A stretch of 64,000 nt of DNA, taken from NCBI RefSeq assembly GCF_011766325.1, contig NZ_BLLG01000021.1, positions 1 to 64,000 on the forward strand, written 5' to 3'. The translations under genes and the position numbers were made by a program. Positions 26,139 through 33,160 of this stretch are shown here, piece by piece. This DNA comes from Streptomyces pacificus (GTDB taxonomy: Bacteria; Actinomycetota; Actinomycetes; Streptomycetales; Streptomycetaceae). Every line of letters starts with the position of its first letter. Within the stretch, counting starts at the first letter, position 1. The notes under the pieces are model-generated. The model was not told the origin of the DNA. It did not search any database and worked only from the letters and a program-made list of their open reading frames with translations.

Positions 26139-26983
26139 GGCTGCTCCGCTGCCCGTACGATCCGGGTCGCCCAGAACAGTCCGACTGCCTCAAGCAGTCC
26201 GCCCACCACGAGGCAGCCCAGTCCCGCGGGGCTGTGCAGAAGGATCCGCAGGGGATCCGCGCCGAGCGCCCAGCCGAGCGCCAGTCCGATCACCGGCAGC
26301 AGCGCCAGCACCACGACCGTTGACCAAGCTCCCGCCAACTGGACTCGCACGCAGTCCTGTTGCTCCCACTCCGATCTGAGGACGGCCTCCAGACGGTCGA
26401 CAGCCGTCGCCAGACCTGCACCGCTGTCCACGGCGACCAGCCAGCAGGCTGCCAGCCCGGCCAGTCCCTCGGCTCCCGGCTCATGTGACGCTCGCCTCAG
26501 CTCTGCGGGCACGTCCCCGCCGAACCGGGCGGCGGACAGCACCGCTGCCTCGGCTGCGCCCAGCGCGCCGGTGGCCCGGCCCACGGCCAGCAGGGCCTGT
26601 CCCGGCTGGCCCCCGGCCCTCAGCTCGCCCACGATGCCGCCGCACAGAGCGACCACCGCGGCCGCTCGGCCGGCCGCTGCCCTGCGCCGCTCGCAGGCCC
26701 TCAGCCGCCGGGCCGTCAAGGGAACGGCCACCGCCCCCGCGAGCAGCGGAAGCACCGACTCCCCCCACACGGCCAGCAGCGCACCCGCCGGCAGGCAGAG
26801 CCACTCCCGCCGCCCCCGGCCGAGGAGTCTCCGCCAGTGTGCCGAGGAGGCCCATCGGGGCCCCTCCGGGGCCACGCCGCCGCACGCCAGCAGTCGTGCC
26901 CGCTGCAGCCCCCCGTCGCGGCCGGCCGTCAGGCAGACGGCAACCCCGGCACACACCGCCGCCCACACCGCCGCCGCCGTCAT
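26135..26983 (-). CDS. tadB: TadB-like type II secretion F-domain membrane protein
   Basis: This is 282 residues from ATG at 26983, which overlaps the tadA stop (ATGA). An N-terminal helix and hydrophobic segments (LLAVWGESVLPLLAGAVAVPL) precede the T2SSF domain (CGGIVGELRAGGQPGQALLAVG). The C-terminal helices read VVVLALLPVIGLALGWALG and GLGCLVVGGLLEAVGLFWA. With tadA interrupted, this gene has probably lost its normal upstream promoter. Confidence 0.82.
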   Translation of the reverse strand: MTAAAVWAAVCAGVAVCLTAGRDGGLQRARLLACGGVAPEGPRWASSAHWRRLLGRGRREWLCLPAGALLAVWGESVLPLLAGAVAVPLTARRLRACERRRAAAGRAAAVVALCGGIVGELRAGGQPGQALLAVGRATGALGAAEAAVLSAARFGGDVPAELRRASHEPGAEGLAGLAACWLVAVDSGAGLATAVDRLEAVLRSEWEQQDCVRVQLAGAWSTVVVLALLPVIGLALGWALGADPLRILLHSPAGLGCLVVGGLLEAVGLFWATRIVRAAEQP

Positions 26984-27556
26984 CGCGATCCCCCGATCAG
27001 GGATCGCAACCGCTCCCAGCCGCGCTCGCGGGCGAAGCCCTCCGCGCTCCACCGCAGCGCCGGTACGGTCGCCACCAGCCCCGTTGCGTCCCGCTCCAGG
27101 ACATGGACCTCGGCGACCCGGCGGCCGCCGTCCCGCCCCCGTACGAGATGCACCACGACGGACAGTGCCGCCGCCAACTGGCTGTGCAGAGCGAGTCTGC
27201 CGAGACCGGCAGCCGTGCCCAGAGCCTCCAGTCGTGCGGGGACGTCCGCGGCCGTGTTCGCATGGACGGTGCCGCACCCGCCGTCGTGCCCGGTGTTCAA
27301 CGCTGCCAGCAGATCGGTCACTTCAGAGCCGCGCACTTCTCCGACGACCAGCCGGTCGGGGCGCATCCGGAGTGCCTGGCGCACCAGGTCGCGAAGGGTG
27401 ACCAGGCCGGCGCCCTCCTGGTTGGCCGGACGCGTTTCCAGTCGCACCACGTGCGGATGGTCGGGACGCAGTTCCGCCGAGTCCTCCGCGAGCACGATGC
27501 GCTCCTGGCCGCCCACCAACCCCAGCAGAGTGGAGAGCAGTGTCGTCTTCCCGAAT
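26980..27556 (-). pseudogene. tadA: TadA secretion ATPase, 3' part only; split by the prophage at Walker A
   Basis: The C-terminal ATPase domain is intact from GKTTLLSTLLGLVGGQERIV onward: Asp box (VLAEDSAELRPDHPHVVRLE), Walker B (RLVVGEVRGSEVTDLLAALN) and His box (GCGTVHANTAADVPARLEAL). Upstream of the GKTTLL codons the family sequence stops within two codons; the text reads LIHRFGKTT where GGxGSGKTT is expected. The missing N-terminal domain and the Gly-rich half of the P-loop should lie beyond the right end of the prophage. No active ATPase can be made from this piece. Confidence 0.9.
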
Positions 27557-27594
27557 CTGTGGATAAGACACCACTGTGGGTGCACACTTGGCCC
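27545..27594. other. Left attachment site (attL) of the prophage
   Basis: tadA similarity ends around 27550-27556, and the integrase gene starts at 27595, as expected for serine-integrase prophages where attP adjoins int. The exact crossover dinucleotide cannot be fixed without attR or an empty site. The AT-richer stretch AATCTGTGGATAAGACACC (27554-27572) is already phage-like. Confidence 0.7.
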
Positions 27595-29088
27595 ATGACG
27601 CCCAGCACTACGCCCAGTAACCAGCCCACCAGGGCGGTCATCTACGTCCGCATCAGTCAGGACCGTACCGGCGCGCACCTCGGCGTGGACCGGCAACGCG
27701 AGGACTGCGAAGCCCTCGCCGCACGGAACGGCTGGGACGTCGTCGAGATCTACGTCGACAACGACATCAGTGCCTATTCGGGAAAGCCGCGGCCCCGGTA
27801 CCGGCAGATGCTCAACGACCTGGAGCAGGGCGCAGCCACGGTCGTCATCGCCTGGCACACCGACCGGCTCCACCGCTCCCCCACCGAGCTGGAGGAGTAC
27901 ATCACCGTGTGCGAGCGGCGTGGCGTCACGACGCAGACCGTGCAGGCCGGCGCGCTCGACCTGGCCACGTCGGGCGGGCGCCTGGTCGCGCGCATGCTGG
28001 GCAACGTCGCCCGGCACGAGTCCGAGCACAAGGGCGAGCGCGTGGCACGGGCCCGGCTACAGAAGGCCAAGGCCGGCCAGTGGGCAGGCGGGATCCGCCC
28101 GTTCGGCTGGGGCCGACCCACCGGCGAGAAGCGCACGAAGGTCGACAAGGCGACCGGTGACGTGACCGAAGTCGACGTCCTCGACATGGCCAAGCTCGTG
28201 CCCGAGGAGGCGGCCGCGATCGAGACCGGCCACGACATGCTGCTGTCCGGCGGATCGCTCCGCGGCTGGGTGAAGTGGCTGAACGACAAGGGCTTCACCA
28301 CCACCCGCGGCAACGAGATCGGCAGCGTCGAGGCGCGCGACATGCTGCTCCGCCCGAGGAACGCCGGCATCGCCGTCTACCGCGGCGAGGAGATCGGGAA
28401 GGGCGGCTGGGAGCCGATCGTCGACGAGGCCCGACACCGCACCGTCGTCGCGCTCCTCACCAACCCGACCCGCCGCACCACGCCCGGGGCCACGCCCAGG
28501 TGGTTCGGGTCGGGTATCTACCGGTGCGGCATCGACGGCTGCACCAAGACCATGAAGTGCACCCGGGCCGGCGGGGCGAACCGGCCAAGCTACCGGTGCC
28601 CGACCCAGCACGGCGGTGCCCGCCGGGCCGACAAGCTCGACCGGTACATCGAGGACGTCATCATCGAGCGCCTGTCACGGGACGACGCTCACGAACTGCT
28701 GCTCCCGGCCGCAGGCGGTATCGACGTAGGTGCCCTGCAGGTGGAGAGCGAGCAGATCCGCCGCCGGCTGACCGACCTGGCGGCGATGTTCGGTGCGGGG
28801 CAGATCGACATGGCCCAGTTCACCGAGGGCTCGGACACGGCCCGCGCGCAGCTGGACGGGATCACGCAGCGGATGGCCCGGGCAGCGGTGAAGGATCCGC
28901 TCGTTGACCTGGTCGGTGCGCCGGACGTCCGCAAGGCGTGGAAGGGCATGGAGCTTGACCGCCGCCGGTCCGTTCTGCGCGCGCTGCTCGACGTCACCAT
29001 CCGGCCGGCCCGCCGCGGCCGCATGCCCGACGGCGGATACTTCGACTACAAGACGATCGAGCTCGACTGGAAGCGCGGGCCGCGGTAG
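27595..29088 (+). CDS. int: Large serine integrase
   Basis: This 497-residue site-specific recombinase has an N-terminal resolvase domain with the catalytic Ser (Ser21) in YVRISQDRTG and the active-site Arg region AWHTDRLHRSPTELEEY. The recombinase domain (about 155-290) follows (GGIRPFGWGRP). A zinc beta-ribbon is visible as YRCGIDGC...YRCPTQHGG, then a coiled coil (VGALQVESEQIRRRLTDL). The architecture is that of R4- and TG1-like actinophage integrases. The ATG at 27595 lacks an obvious ribosome binding site. It would recombine attP with the tadA P-loop site; a directionality factor for excision is not recognisable. Confidence 0.93.
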   Translation: MTPSTTPSNQPTRAVIYVRISQDRTGAHLGVDRQREDCEALAARNGWDVVEIYVDNDISAYSGKPRPRYRQMLNDLEQGAATVVIAWHTDRLHRSPTELEEYITVCERRGVTTQTVQAGALDLATSGGRLVARMLGNVARHESEHKGERVARARLQKAKAGQWAGGIRPFGWGRPTGEKRTKVDKATGDVTEVDVLDMAKLVPEEAAAIETGHDMLLSGGSLRGWVKWLNDKGFTTTRGNEIGSVEARDMLLRPRNAGIAVYRGEEIGKGGWEPIVDEARHRTVVALLTNPTRRTTPGATPRWFGSGIYRCGIDGCTKTMKCTRAGGANRPSYRCPTQHGGARRADKLDRYIEDVIIERLSRDDAHELLLPAAGGIDVGALQVESEQIRRRLTDLAAMFGAGQIDMAQFTEGSDTARAQLDGITQRMARAAVKDPLVDLVGAPDVRKAWKGMELDRRRSVLRALLDVTIRPARRGRMPDGGYFDYKTIELDWKRGPR

Positions 29089-29091
29089 CAC

Positions 29092-29724
29092 TCAGTCCTC
29101 GTGCGGGGGCAGGAGTTCCGCTTTGCGCGCTGCTCCCACCCATTTCGCAGCCGTCGAGTGCGACACGGCGAAGTGAATTTGTACCGCGCGCGTCGGCGGA
29201 TCGTCGTTAGCCTGTGCGTTCCGGTACACCTTGGCCACCTCTTCGAGGTGCTCGGGCGTGATCTTTCGTCGCCGCTGAATACCCGCCTCCATTACCGATG
29301 GCGGAGTGGGGGCGATGTCCATGCGTCGCAGTGGCAGCTTTCTGAACTCCTCGGCAATCGGGGCTCGCGCCTCCGGATGCTGCAGGAACTGGGCCATACG
29401 ATCCTCTGCCCGCCTCTCCCATGCTGAAGGCGGGAAGCCGCCGACCACAGCCGGGAGGTGGCTGGTCCAGTCCGGCCCCATGCCGGTGATTCGGAGCACC
29501 TCGGCGCCGGCTGGTGTCGTCCTGAAGCTGACGATGATGGCGGTCGGCGTGTCCAGAGCGAGCATTTCGGGTGTCCGGATCGTCATGAAGAAGTCGCTCG
29601 GCAGCGTCATGAACCTGGCTGGGATGTGGACGCTAGGGAAGTTGAGCCGCTCGGGGGCGCTCGGATCCCAATTCAAGGGAACCGCTACGAGGCGCCAGTC
29701 GGTGGGGGGCACGTTGTCAGTCAC
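29092..29724 (-). CDS. Prophage protein of unknown function with a C-terminal helix-turn-helix
   Basis: This is the only convincing minus-strand gene of the prophage, convergent with int (3-bp gap). It has 210 residues from GTG at 29724 with GAGG six bases upstream; an ATG at 29760 is an alternative. The first 130 residues are unfamiliar, with WRLVAVPLNWDPSAPERLNF. The last 60 resemble a DNA-binding tail (ITPEHLEEVAKVYRNAQAND, then HFAVSHSTAAKWVGAARKA). Its position suggests a lysogeny-maintenance regulator, which is an inference. Confidence 0.65.
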   Translation of the reverse strand: MTDNVPPTDWRLVAVPLNWDPSAPERLNFPSVHIPARFMTLPSDFFMTIRTPEMLALDTPTAIIVSFRTTPAGAEVLRITGMGPDWTSHLPAVVGGFPPSAWERRAEDRMAQFLQHPEARAPIAEEFRKLPLRRMDIAPTPPSVMEAGIQRRRKITPEHLEEVAKVYRNAQANDDPPTRAVQIHFAVSHSTAAKWVGAARKAELLPPHED

Positions 29725-29776
29725 AGTCCTCAAGATGCCCGATCGGCAAGCCAACGGCAAGGGGGACCCATCTCTT

Positions 29777-29818
29777 TGGCTAGGAACAGCGGTGGCTGCG
29801 CGCAGCTGTGGTTAGCCA
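29777..29818. repeat. Nested palindrome upstream of the minus-strand regulator gene
   Basis: TGGCTA (29777-29782) and TAGCCA (29813-29818) enclose a perfect 12-bp palindrome GCTGCGCGCAGC (29795-29806). It is 53-94 bp upstream of the GTG at 29724, so it may be an operator for that gene. Confidence 0.5.
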
Positions 29819-29880
29819 GAGTCGGCCTGAGTAAGACAGACCCTCGGAGATCTGAAGCGATATGAACTGATGTGGGTGGT

Positions 29881-29930
29881 TGCCTACTGGTGCCTCCCGT
29901 TGCTCCCCGGTGCCTGGTGTTGCCTAAAAG
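29881..29930. repeat. Five 10-bp phased repeats built on TGCCT
   Basis: TGCCT or TGCTC occurs at exactly 10-base intervals at 29881, 29891, 29901, 29911 and 29921, usually preceded by GG or GT. One repeat per helical turn puts all copies on the same DNA face. This lies in the 556-bp non-coding region between the minus-strand regulator and the XRE gene. Confidence 0.7.
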
Positions 29931-30109
29931 CCTGTCAGGTACTAACCACCGGCTAGCCACCCTGCACGACGCCTTTGTCGAAGCAGTCGACCTGCAAGGC
30001 AGGCCGAGCCGGGCAACCCAGCCACCCCGAGGGGCACATAACAGCAGTTCAAGGCGCCCTTTAGGGAGACGGCACACCCCCTGGACCACCCACCTGCACG
30101 ACCGGACCA

Positions 30110-30183
30110 GTTTGACTACGCGCCTGAACGGTTTGACTACGGGTCGGAACAGACTGCACCGGGCTGCACCCCGTCTGACCACG
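30110..30183. repeat. 21-bp-phased direct repeats GTTTGACTACG
   Basis: GTTTGACTACG is exact at 30110-30120 and 30131-30141 (21 bp apart). A 9/11 copy, GTCTGACCACG, lies at 30173-30183, a further 42 bp on. Spacing is in multiples of two helical turns. They precede the XRE gene promoter by 64-137 bp and may be operators or replication-type iterons. Confidence 0.65.
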
Positions 30184-30246
30184 CTGGCAACACTTACTTA
30201 GTAGCTCTTTGCCGCATCGGTATACGCAGTTCCCTAGTTACAGGGC

Positions 30247-30274
30247 TTGACATCGGCAAGGGGTCGGCTAAATT
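30247..30274 (+). promoter_or_regulatory. Consensus promoter of the XRE gene, leaderless
   Basis: TTGACA (30247-30252), a 16-base spacer and TAAATT (30269-30274). The expected transcription start falls on or next to the ATG at 30281, so the message would be leaderless; no ribosome binding site is present. This is the best vegetative-type promoter in the prophage. Confidence 0.75.
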
Positions 30275-30280
30275 TGAGCC

Positions 30281-30595
30281 ATGGCTCAAGCAGCACAGCT
30301 CTTGCGCCTCTCCCGGATTCGTGCTGCCGCGAACAGCGGCGAAGCGCGGCGCCTGCGCGAGGCCGCACACCTGTCCATCGCCGAAGTCGCCCGAGCATGT
30401 GGGGTCGACCAATCCACCGTCTGGCGGTGGGAACGAGGCACCCGAAGACCGCGAGGCCGGCAGGCCCTGGCTTACGGAGAGCTGATCGATTCCCTCCGCT
30501 CAGCTGCCGAGAGCTCCTCGGCAACGACGACGACGCCGGGTTGCACCCCGACGTCGCCTGTCGAGCACGGCCCTCTCACCACCAGCGCTAACTAG
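30281..30595 (+). CDS. XRE-family helix-turn-helix regulator, probable repressor
   Basis: This is 104 residues. The HTH_XRE domain (about 20-70) contains RLREAAHLSIAEVARACGVD and QSTVWRWERGTRRPRG. The C-terminal 30 residues are Ser/Thr-rich and probably disordered. Transcribed from a strong promoter as a leaderless message directly after phased repeats, it is the best candidate for the prophage repressor or Cro-like switch. No peptidase or dimerisation domain is attached. Confidence 0.8.
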   Translation: MAQAAQLLRLSRIRAAANSGEARRLREAAHLSIAEVARACGVDQSTVWRWERGTRRPRGRQALAYGELIDSLRSAAESSSATTTTPGCTPTSPVEHGPLTTSAN

Positions 30596-30661
30596 TAAGA
30601 CGGCGACGCTCAGGGTGTTGCACCACCCCACTACGCGTCGCCGCCGGAAAGAGACGTCTCT

Positions 30662-31306
30662 ATGTCCATCTTGGCACAGACGGCAATGGCGCCGTCCACC
30701 CCGGTCGGCCAGAGCGGCGAGCCCGCCGCCCTCGCCGAGACCGTCCTCCTCGCCCTGGCCGCCGCCGGCGCCGACGAGACCACCCTCGACACCACCCGCG
30801 AGATCCTCGCGACCGGGCAGGTCTACCGCACCTTCGCGACCGCGGTGCACGACCAGAACAACCGCGACCTCCTCCCCGTCGTCGACATGCTCGACGAGAT
30901 CATCGGCCGCGTCGCCGACCAGCGGCCGCTCAAGCCCCTCGTCGACATGATCAAGCGCGAGCAGGCCAAGGAACAGCAGGCCGAGCCCGGGCACCACCCG
31001 TGGTGCAAGACGGGCGCCTGCATCACCCGCCACTACGACGACGGGCAGCCGTGCACTGAGCATGTCGGTCCCCGCATCGACATGCCCATCCCCAAGGACA
31101 TGGGCTGCGCCAGCAACCAGCTCCTGTCCGCCGACCTGCACGCCCTCGAAGAGTTCAGCGGCGGGCCCCAGGTCTCCTTCAACAGCGGCGGCAACGGCGT
31201 CCTCCTCGGCGGCCCCGAGCTCGACGAGGTCATCGACGACCTCGACACCTTCGTCGACGGACTGCGCCACCTGCGCCGCCTGATGGGGCAGGAGAAGGCC
31301 CAGTGA
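30662..31306 (+). CDS. DUF6907-like protein with a Cys/His cluster
   Basis: This is 214 residues. After an acidic helical N-terminus there is a likely metal-binding segment, HHPWCKTGACITRHYDDGQP followed by CTEH, which resembles the DUF6907 family of Streptomyces and its mobile elements. The C-terminus is acidic (GPELDEVIDDLDTFVDGL). It starts a string of small genes with overlapping stops and starts, presumably the early operon. Molecular role unknown. Confidence 0.65.
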   Translation: MSILAQTAMAPSTPVGQSGEPAALAETVLLALAAAGADETTLDTTREILATGQVYRTFATAVHDQNNRDLLPVVDMLDEIIGRVADQRPLKPLVDMIKREQAKEQQAEPGHHPWCKTGACITRHYDDGQPCTEHVGPRIDMPIPKDMGCASNQLLSADLHALEEFSGGPQVSFNSGGNGVLLGGPELDEVIDDLDTFVDGLRHLRRLMGQEKAQ

Positions 31307-31524
31307 TCGAGCCCACCGCCGCGGCCCGGGGCATGTCCCCGGGCCGCCCGGCCCGGCAGTGCACGCACTGGATCGGCCTCGAGTCCCGCCACTGCGGCGC
31401 GACCGACGGAGTGCGCCCCTACATCCCCGGCTACCGCTGCCCGGCCCACACCCCGAACGCCCTGCAAGGCAAGCCCGAGACCCCGCCCGGACCGGGCTGG
31501 CCCATCCACCGGGAGGCGAAGTGA
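31303..31524 (+). CDS. Small Cys/His-rich phage protein
   Basis: This is 73 residues starting inside the previous stop (ATGATCG...TGA coupling, GTGATCG region). Conserved-looking Cys and His residues (RQCTHWIG, HCGATDGV, YRCPAHTP) suggest a single zinc-binding fold. Small proteins of this pattern are frequent in Streptomyces phages. Function unknown. Confidence 0.6.
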   Translation: MIEPTAAARGMSPGRPARQCTHWIGLESRHCGATDGVRPYIPGYRCPAHTPNALQGKPETPPGPGWPIHREAK

Positions 31525-31676
31525 GCGACGAGCGCGAAGAGCCCGACTACCGCGACGCCGCCTACTGGGCGCGCATCCGGCGGATCGTCGATGCGGCACC
31601 CCCCTTGTCAGAGGAGCAGCGACTCGTAATTCGAGCGGCATTCGCCGCGCCCGCCACGAACCGGGAGGCAGCGTGA
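31521..31676 (+). CDS. Small hypothetical early protein
   Basis: This is 51 residues from GTG at 31521, overlapping the upstream stop (GTGA), with GGAGG seven bases before. The N-terminus is acidic (SDEREEPDYRDAAYW), followed by a helical part RRIVDAAPPLSEEQRLVIRA. Its end overlaps the next GTG. No family is recognised; translational coupling on both sides supports it being real. Confidence 0.6.
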   Translation: MSDEREEPDYRDAAYWARIRRIVDAAPPLSEEQRLVIRAAFAAPATNREAA

Positions 31677-31996
31677 ACGCGCTGACGCACATCGAACGCG
31701 CCCAGTTCCTCGCCGCCGTCCAAGACCTGGGCCAGGACGAAGAGATCCAGGAGGCTGCGCGCCGCCTCGTCCTTGAGATCGAGGCCGAGAGCCCCGCGCC
31801 ATGGGCCGAATCGGACCCGTTCGCCGCCGAGCGGTACCTGGCCTCCCGCGGGGCCACACCCAAGGCGGCCGCCTCGAACGCAGCCGAGTTCGAGCTCCAG
31901 TCCCGCGCGCTCTACGCGCTCGCTACCGGGAAGCTGGCGCAGTCCTTCCAGGACATCGCCAACTGGTTCAGGACTCACGTGGACGGTGCCGAATGA
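31673..31996 (+). CDS. Hypothetical early protein
   Basis: This is 107 residues, GTG start overlapping the previous stop with GGGAGG upstream. It is probably all helical (HIERAQFLAAVQDLGQDEEI, ELQSRALYALATGKLAQSFQ). No recognisable domain. Coupled at both ends. Confidence 0.6.
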   Translation: MNALTHIERAQFLAAVQDLGQDEEIQEAARRLVLEIEAESPAPWAESDPFAAERYLASRGATPKAAASNAAEFELQSRALYALATGKLAQSFQDIANWFRTHVDGAE

Positions 31997-32223
31997 CTGG
32001 CGCACCTGGCCACTGGCCCGTCACCAACCCGGTCGACCTCGACCAGGCCGACGAGCAAGGAGAGCAGCACCTCCAGCTCGTCACCGAACAGGCCCGGTTC
32101 CACGTCACCCTCGGCGCCGTCCGAGCGGACCTCGAAACCCAGCCGTCCGCGAAGTGCGTGCGCGCCGCCGCACGCCGCTGGTGCAACGCCATCACCGCCA
32201 TGGCCGACGAGATCGCCGCATAG
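31993..32223 (+). CDS. Hypothetical early protein
   Basis: This is 76 residues, the ATG overlapping the previous stop (ATGA). Helical and charged (DQADEQGEQHLQLVTEQARF), ending KCVRAAARRWCNAITAMADE. It may be a small partner of the primase encoded next. No family recognised. Confidence 0.6.
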   Translation: MTGAPGHWPVTNPVDLDQADEQGEQHLQLVTEQARFHVTLGAVRADLETQPSAKCVRAAARRWCNAITAMADEIAA

Positions 32224-32302
32224 CTGCGGGGCGGGCGCCCTGGGGGTGCGCCCGCCCCGCCCCACGAACACCCTGATCCAGCTCGCAGAAGAGAGCCCGT
32301 TC

Positions 32303-33160
32303 GTGAACGACACCATCGCCTTCAATCGGCTTGCGGACCATCTCCGCGACCTGGGCGAACCCACCCGCTATCAAGGCAGAGCGCTGCGCACCCGGGGCCT
32401 CTGCCACGACGGCGACTCCCCCAGCACGGTCGCGATCAGCCGCATCCAGGGCGGCGTCGGCGTGTTCTGCCACAAGTGCCAGGGCAACGCCGACTTCCTC
32501 GCCGCCATCGGATGGACCGAAGCCGACCTGTTCGACGAGCCGCTGCCCGAGCGGCAGCGCGACCGCCCGGCCGACGACATGTGGATCCCGTGCAAGGAGC
32601 GAGGTCACAAGCGCGTCGCCCAGTACCTGTACCGAGGCGAGAACGGGGCCGTCGTGCACGGCGTCACCCGCTGCGACCACAAGTGCTTCGCCCAGTGGCG
32701 CCCAGAACCGACGGCCAAGTCCGGCCGACGCTGGAGCCTCAACGACCAGCAGGGCAACCGGCTCGTCCGCGTCGTCCCGTACCGACTGCCCGAGATCCTC
32801 AAGGCCAAGACCAACGACCGAGTCGTCTGGATCTGCGAGGGCGAAAAGGACGCTCATGCCCTCGTCGACCACGGGCTCGTCGCGACCTGCAACGCGGGCG
32901 GCGCGGGAAAGTGGACCGCCGAACACGCCCAGTTCCTCGAGGGCATGGACGTGACCATCGTCGCCGACCGCGACGAGCCTGGCCGCCGTCACGCCGAGCA
33001 CGTCGTCGAAACCCTGATCGGTCTGGCCCGCTCGATCTACGTCGTGCAAGCCAAGGCCGGCAAGGACGCCGCCGACCACTTCGCCGCCGGCTACAAGGAC
33101 CACCAGTTCCACCAGGTCGGGGCCCCGGTTCCGTACCCCGGCGACCCGGAGGCTCAGTGA
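32303..33160 (+). CDS. Phage primase: CHC2-type zinc finger plus TOPRIM
   Basis: This is 285 residues from GTG at 32303; a GTG at 32246 would add 19 residues. The N-terminal zinc finger is visible as TRGLCHDGDS and GVFCHKCQGNADFLAAIGW. A TOPRIM domain follows: CEGEKDAHAL with the Glu, and IVADRDEPGRRHAEHV with the metal-binding DxD. The pattern resembles DnaG-like primases of mobile elements but lacks a long RNA-polymerase core, so it may be a reduced primase or loader. It is coupled to the DUF3987 gene (GTGA). Confidence 0.8.
   Translation: MNDTIAFNRLADHLRDLGEPTRYQGRALRTRGLCHDGDSPSTVAISRIQGGVGVFCHKCQGNADFLAAIGWTEADLFDEPLPERQRDRPADDMWIPCKERGHKRVAQYLYRGENGAVVHGVTRCDHKCFAQWRPEPTAKSGRRWSLNDQQGNRLVRVVPYRLPEILKAKTNDRVVWICEGEKDAHALVDHGLVATCNAGGAGKWTAEHAQFLEGMDVTIVADRDEPGRRHAEHVVETLIGLARSIYVVQAKAGKDAADHFAAGYKDHQFHQVGAPVPYPGDPEAQ

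Noticed and set aside
26485..27594. An extended N-terminus of the serine integrase reaching back into the tad genes
   Set aside because: The frame is open by chance antisense to tadA and tadB; resolvase similarity begins just after the ATG at 27595.
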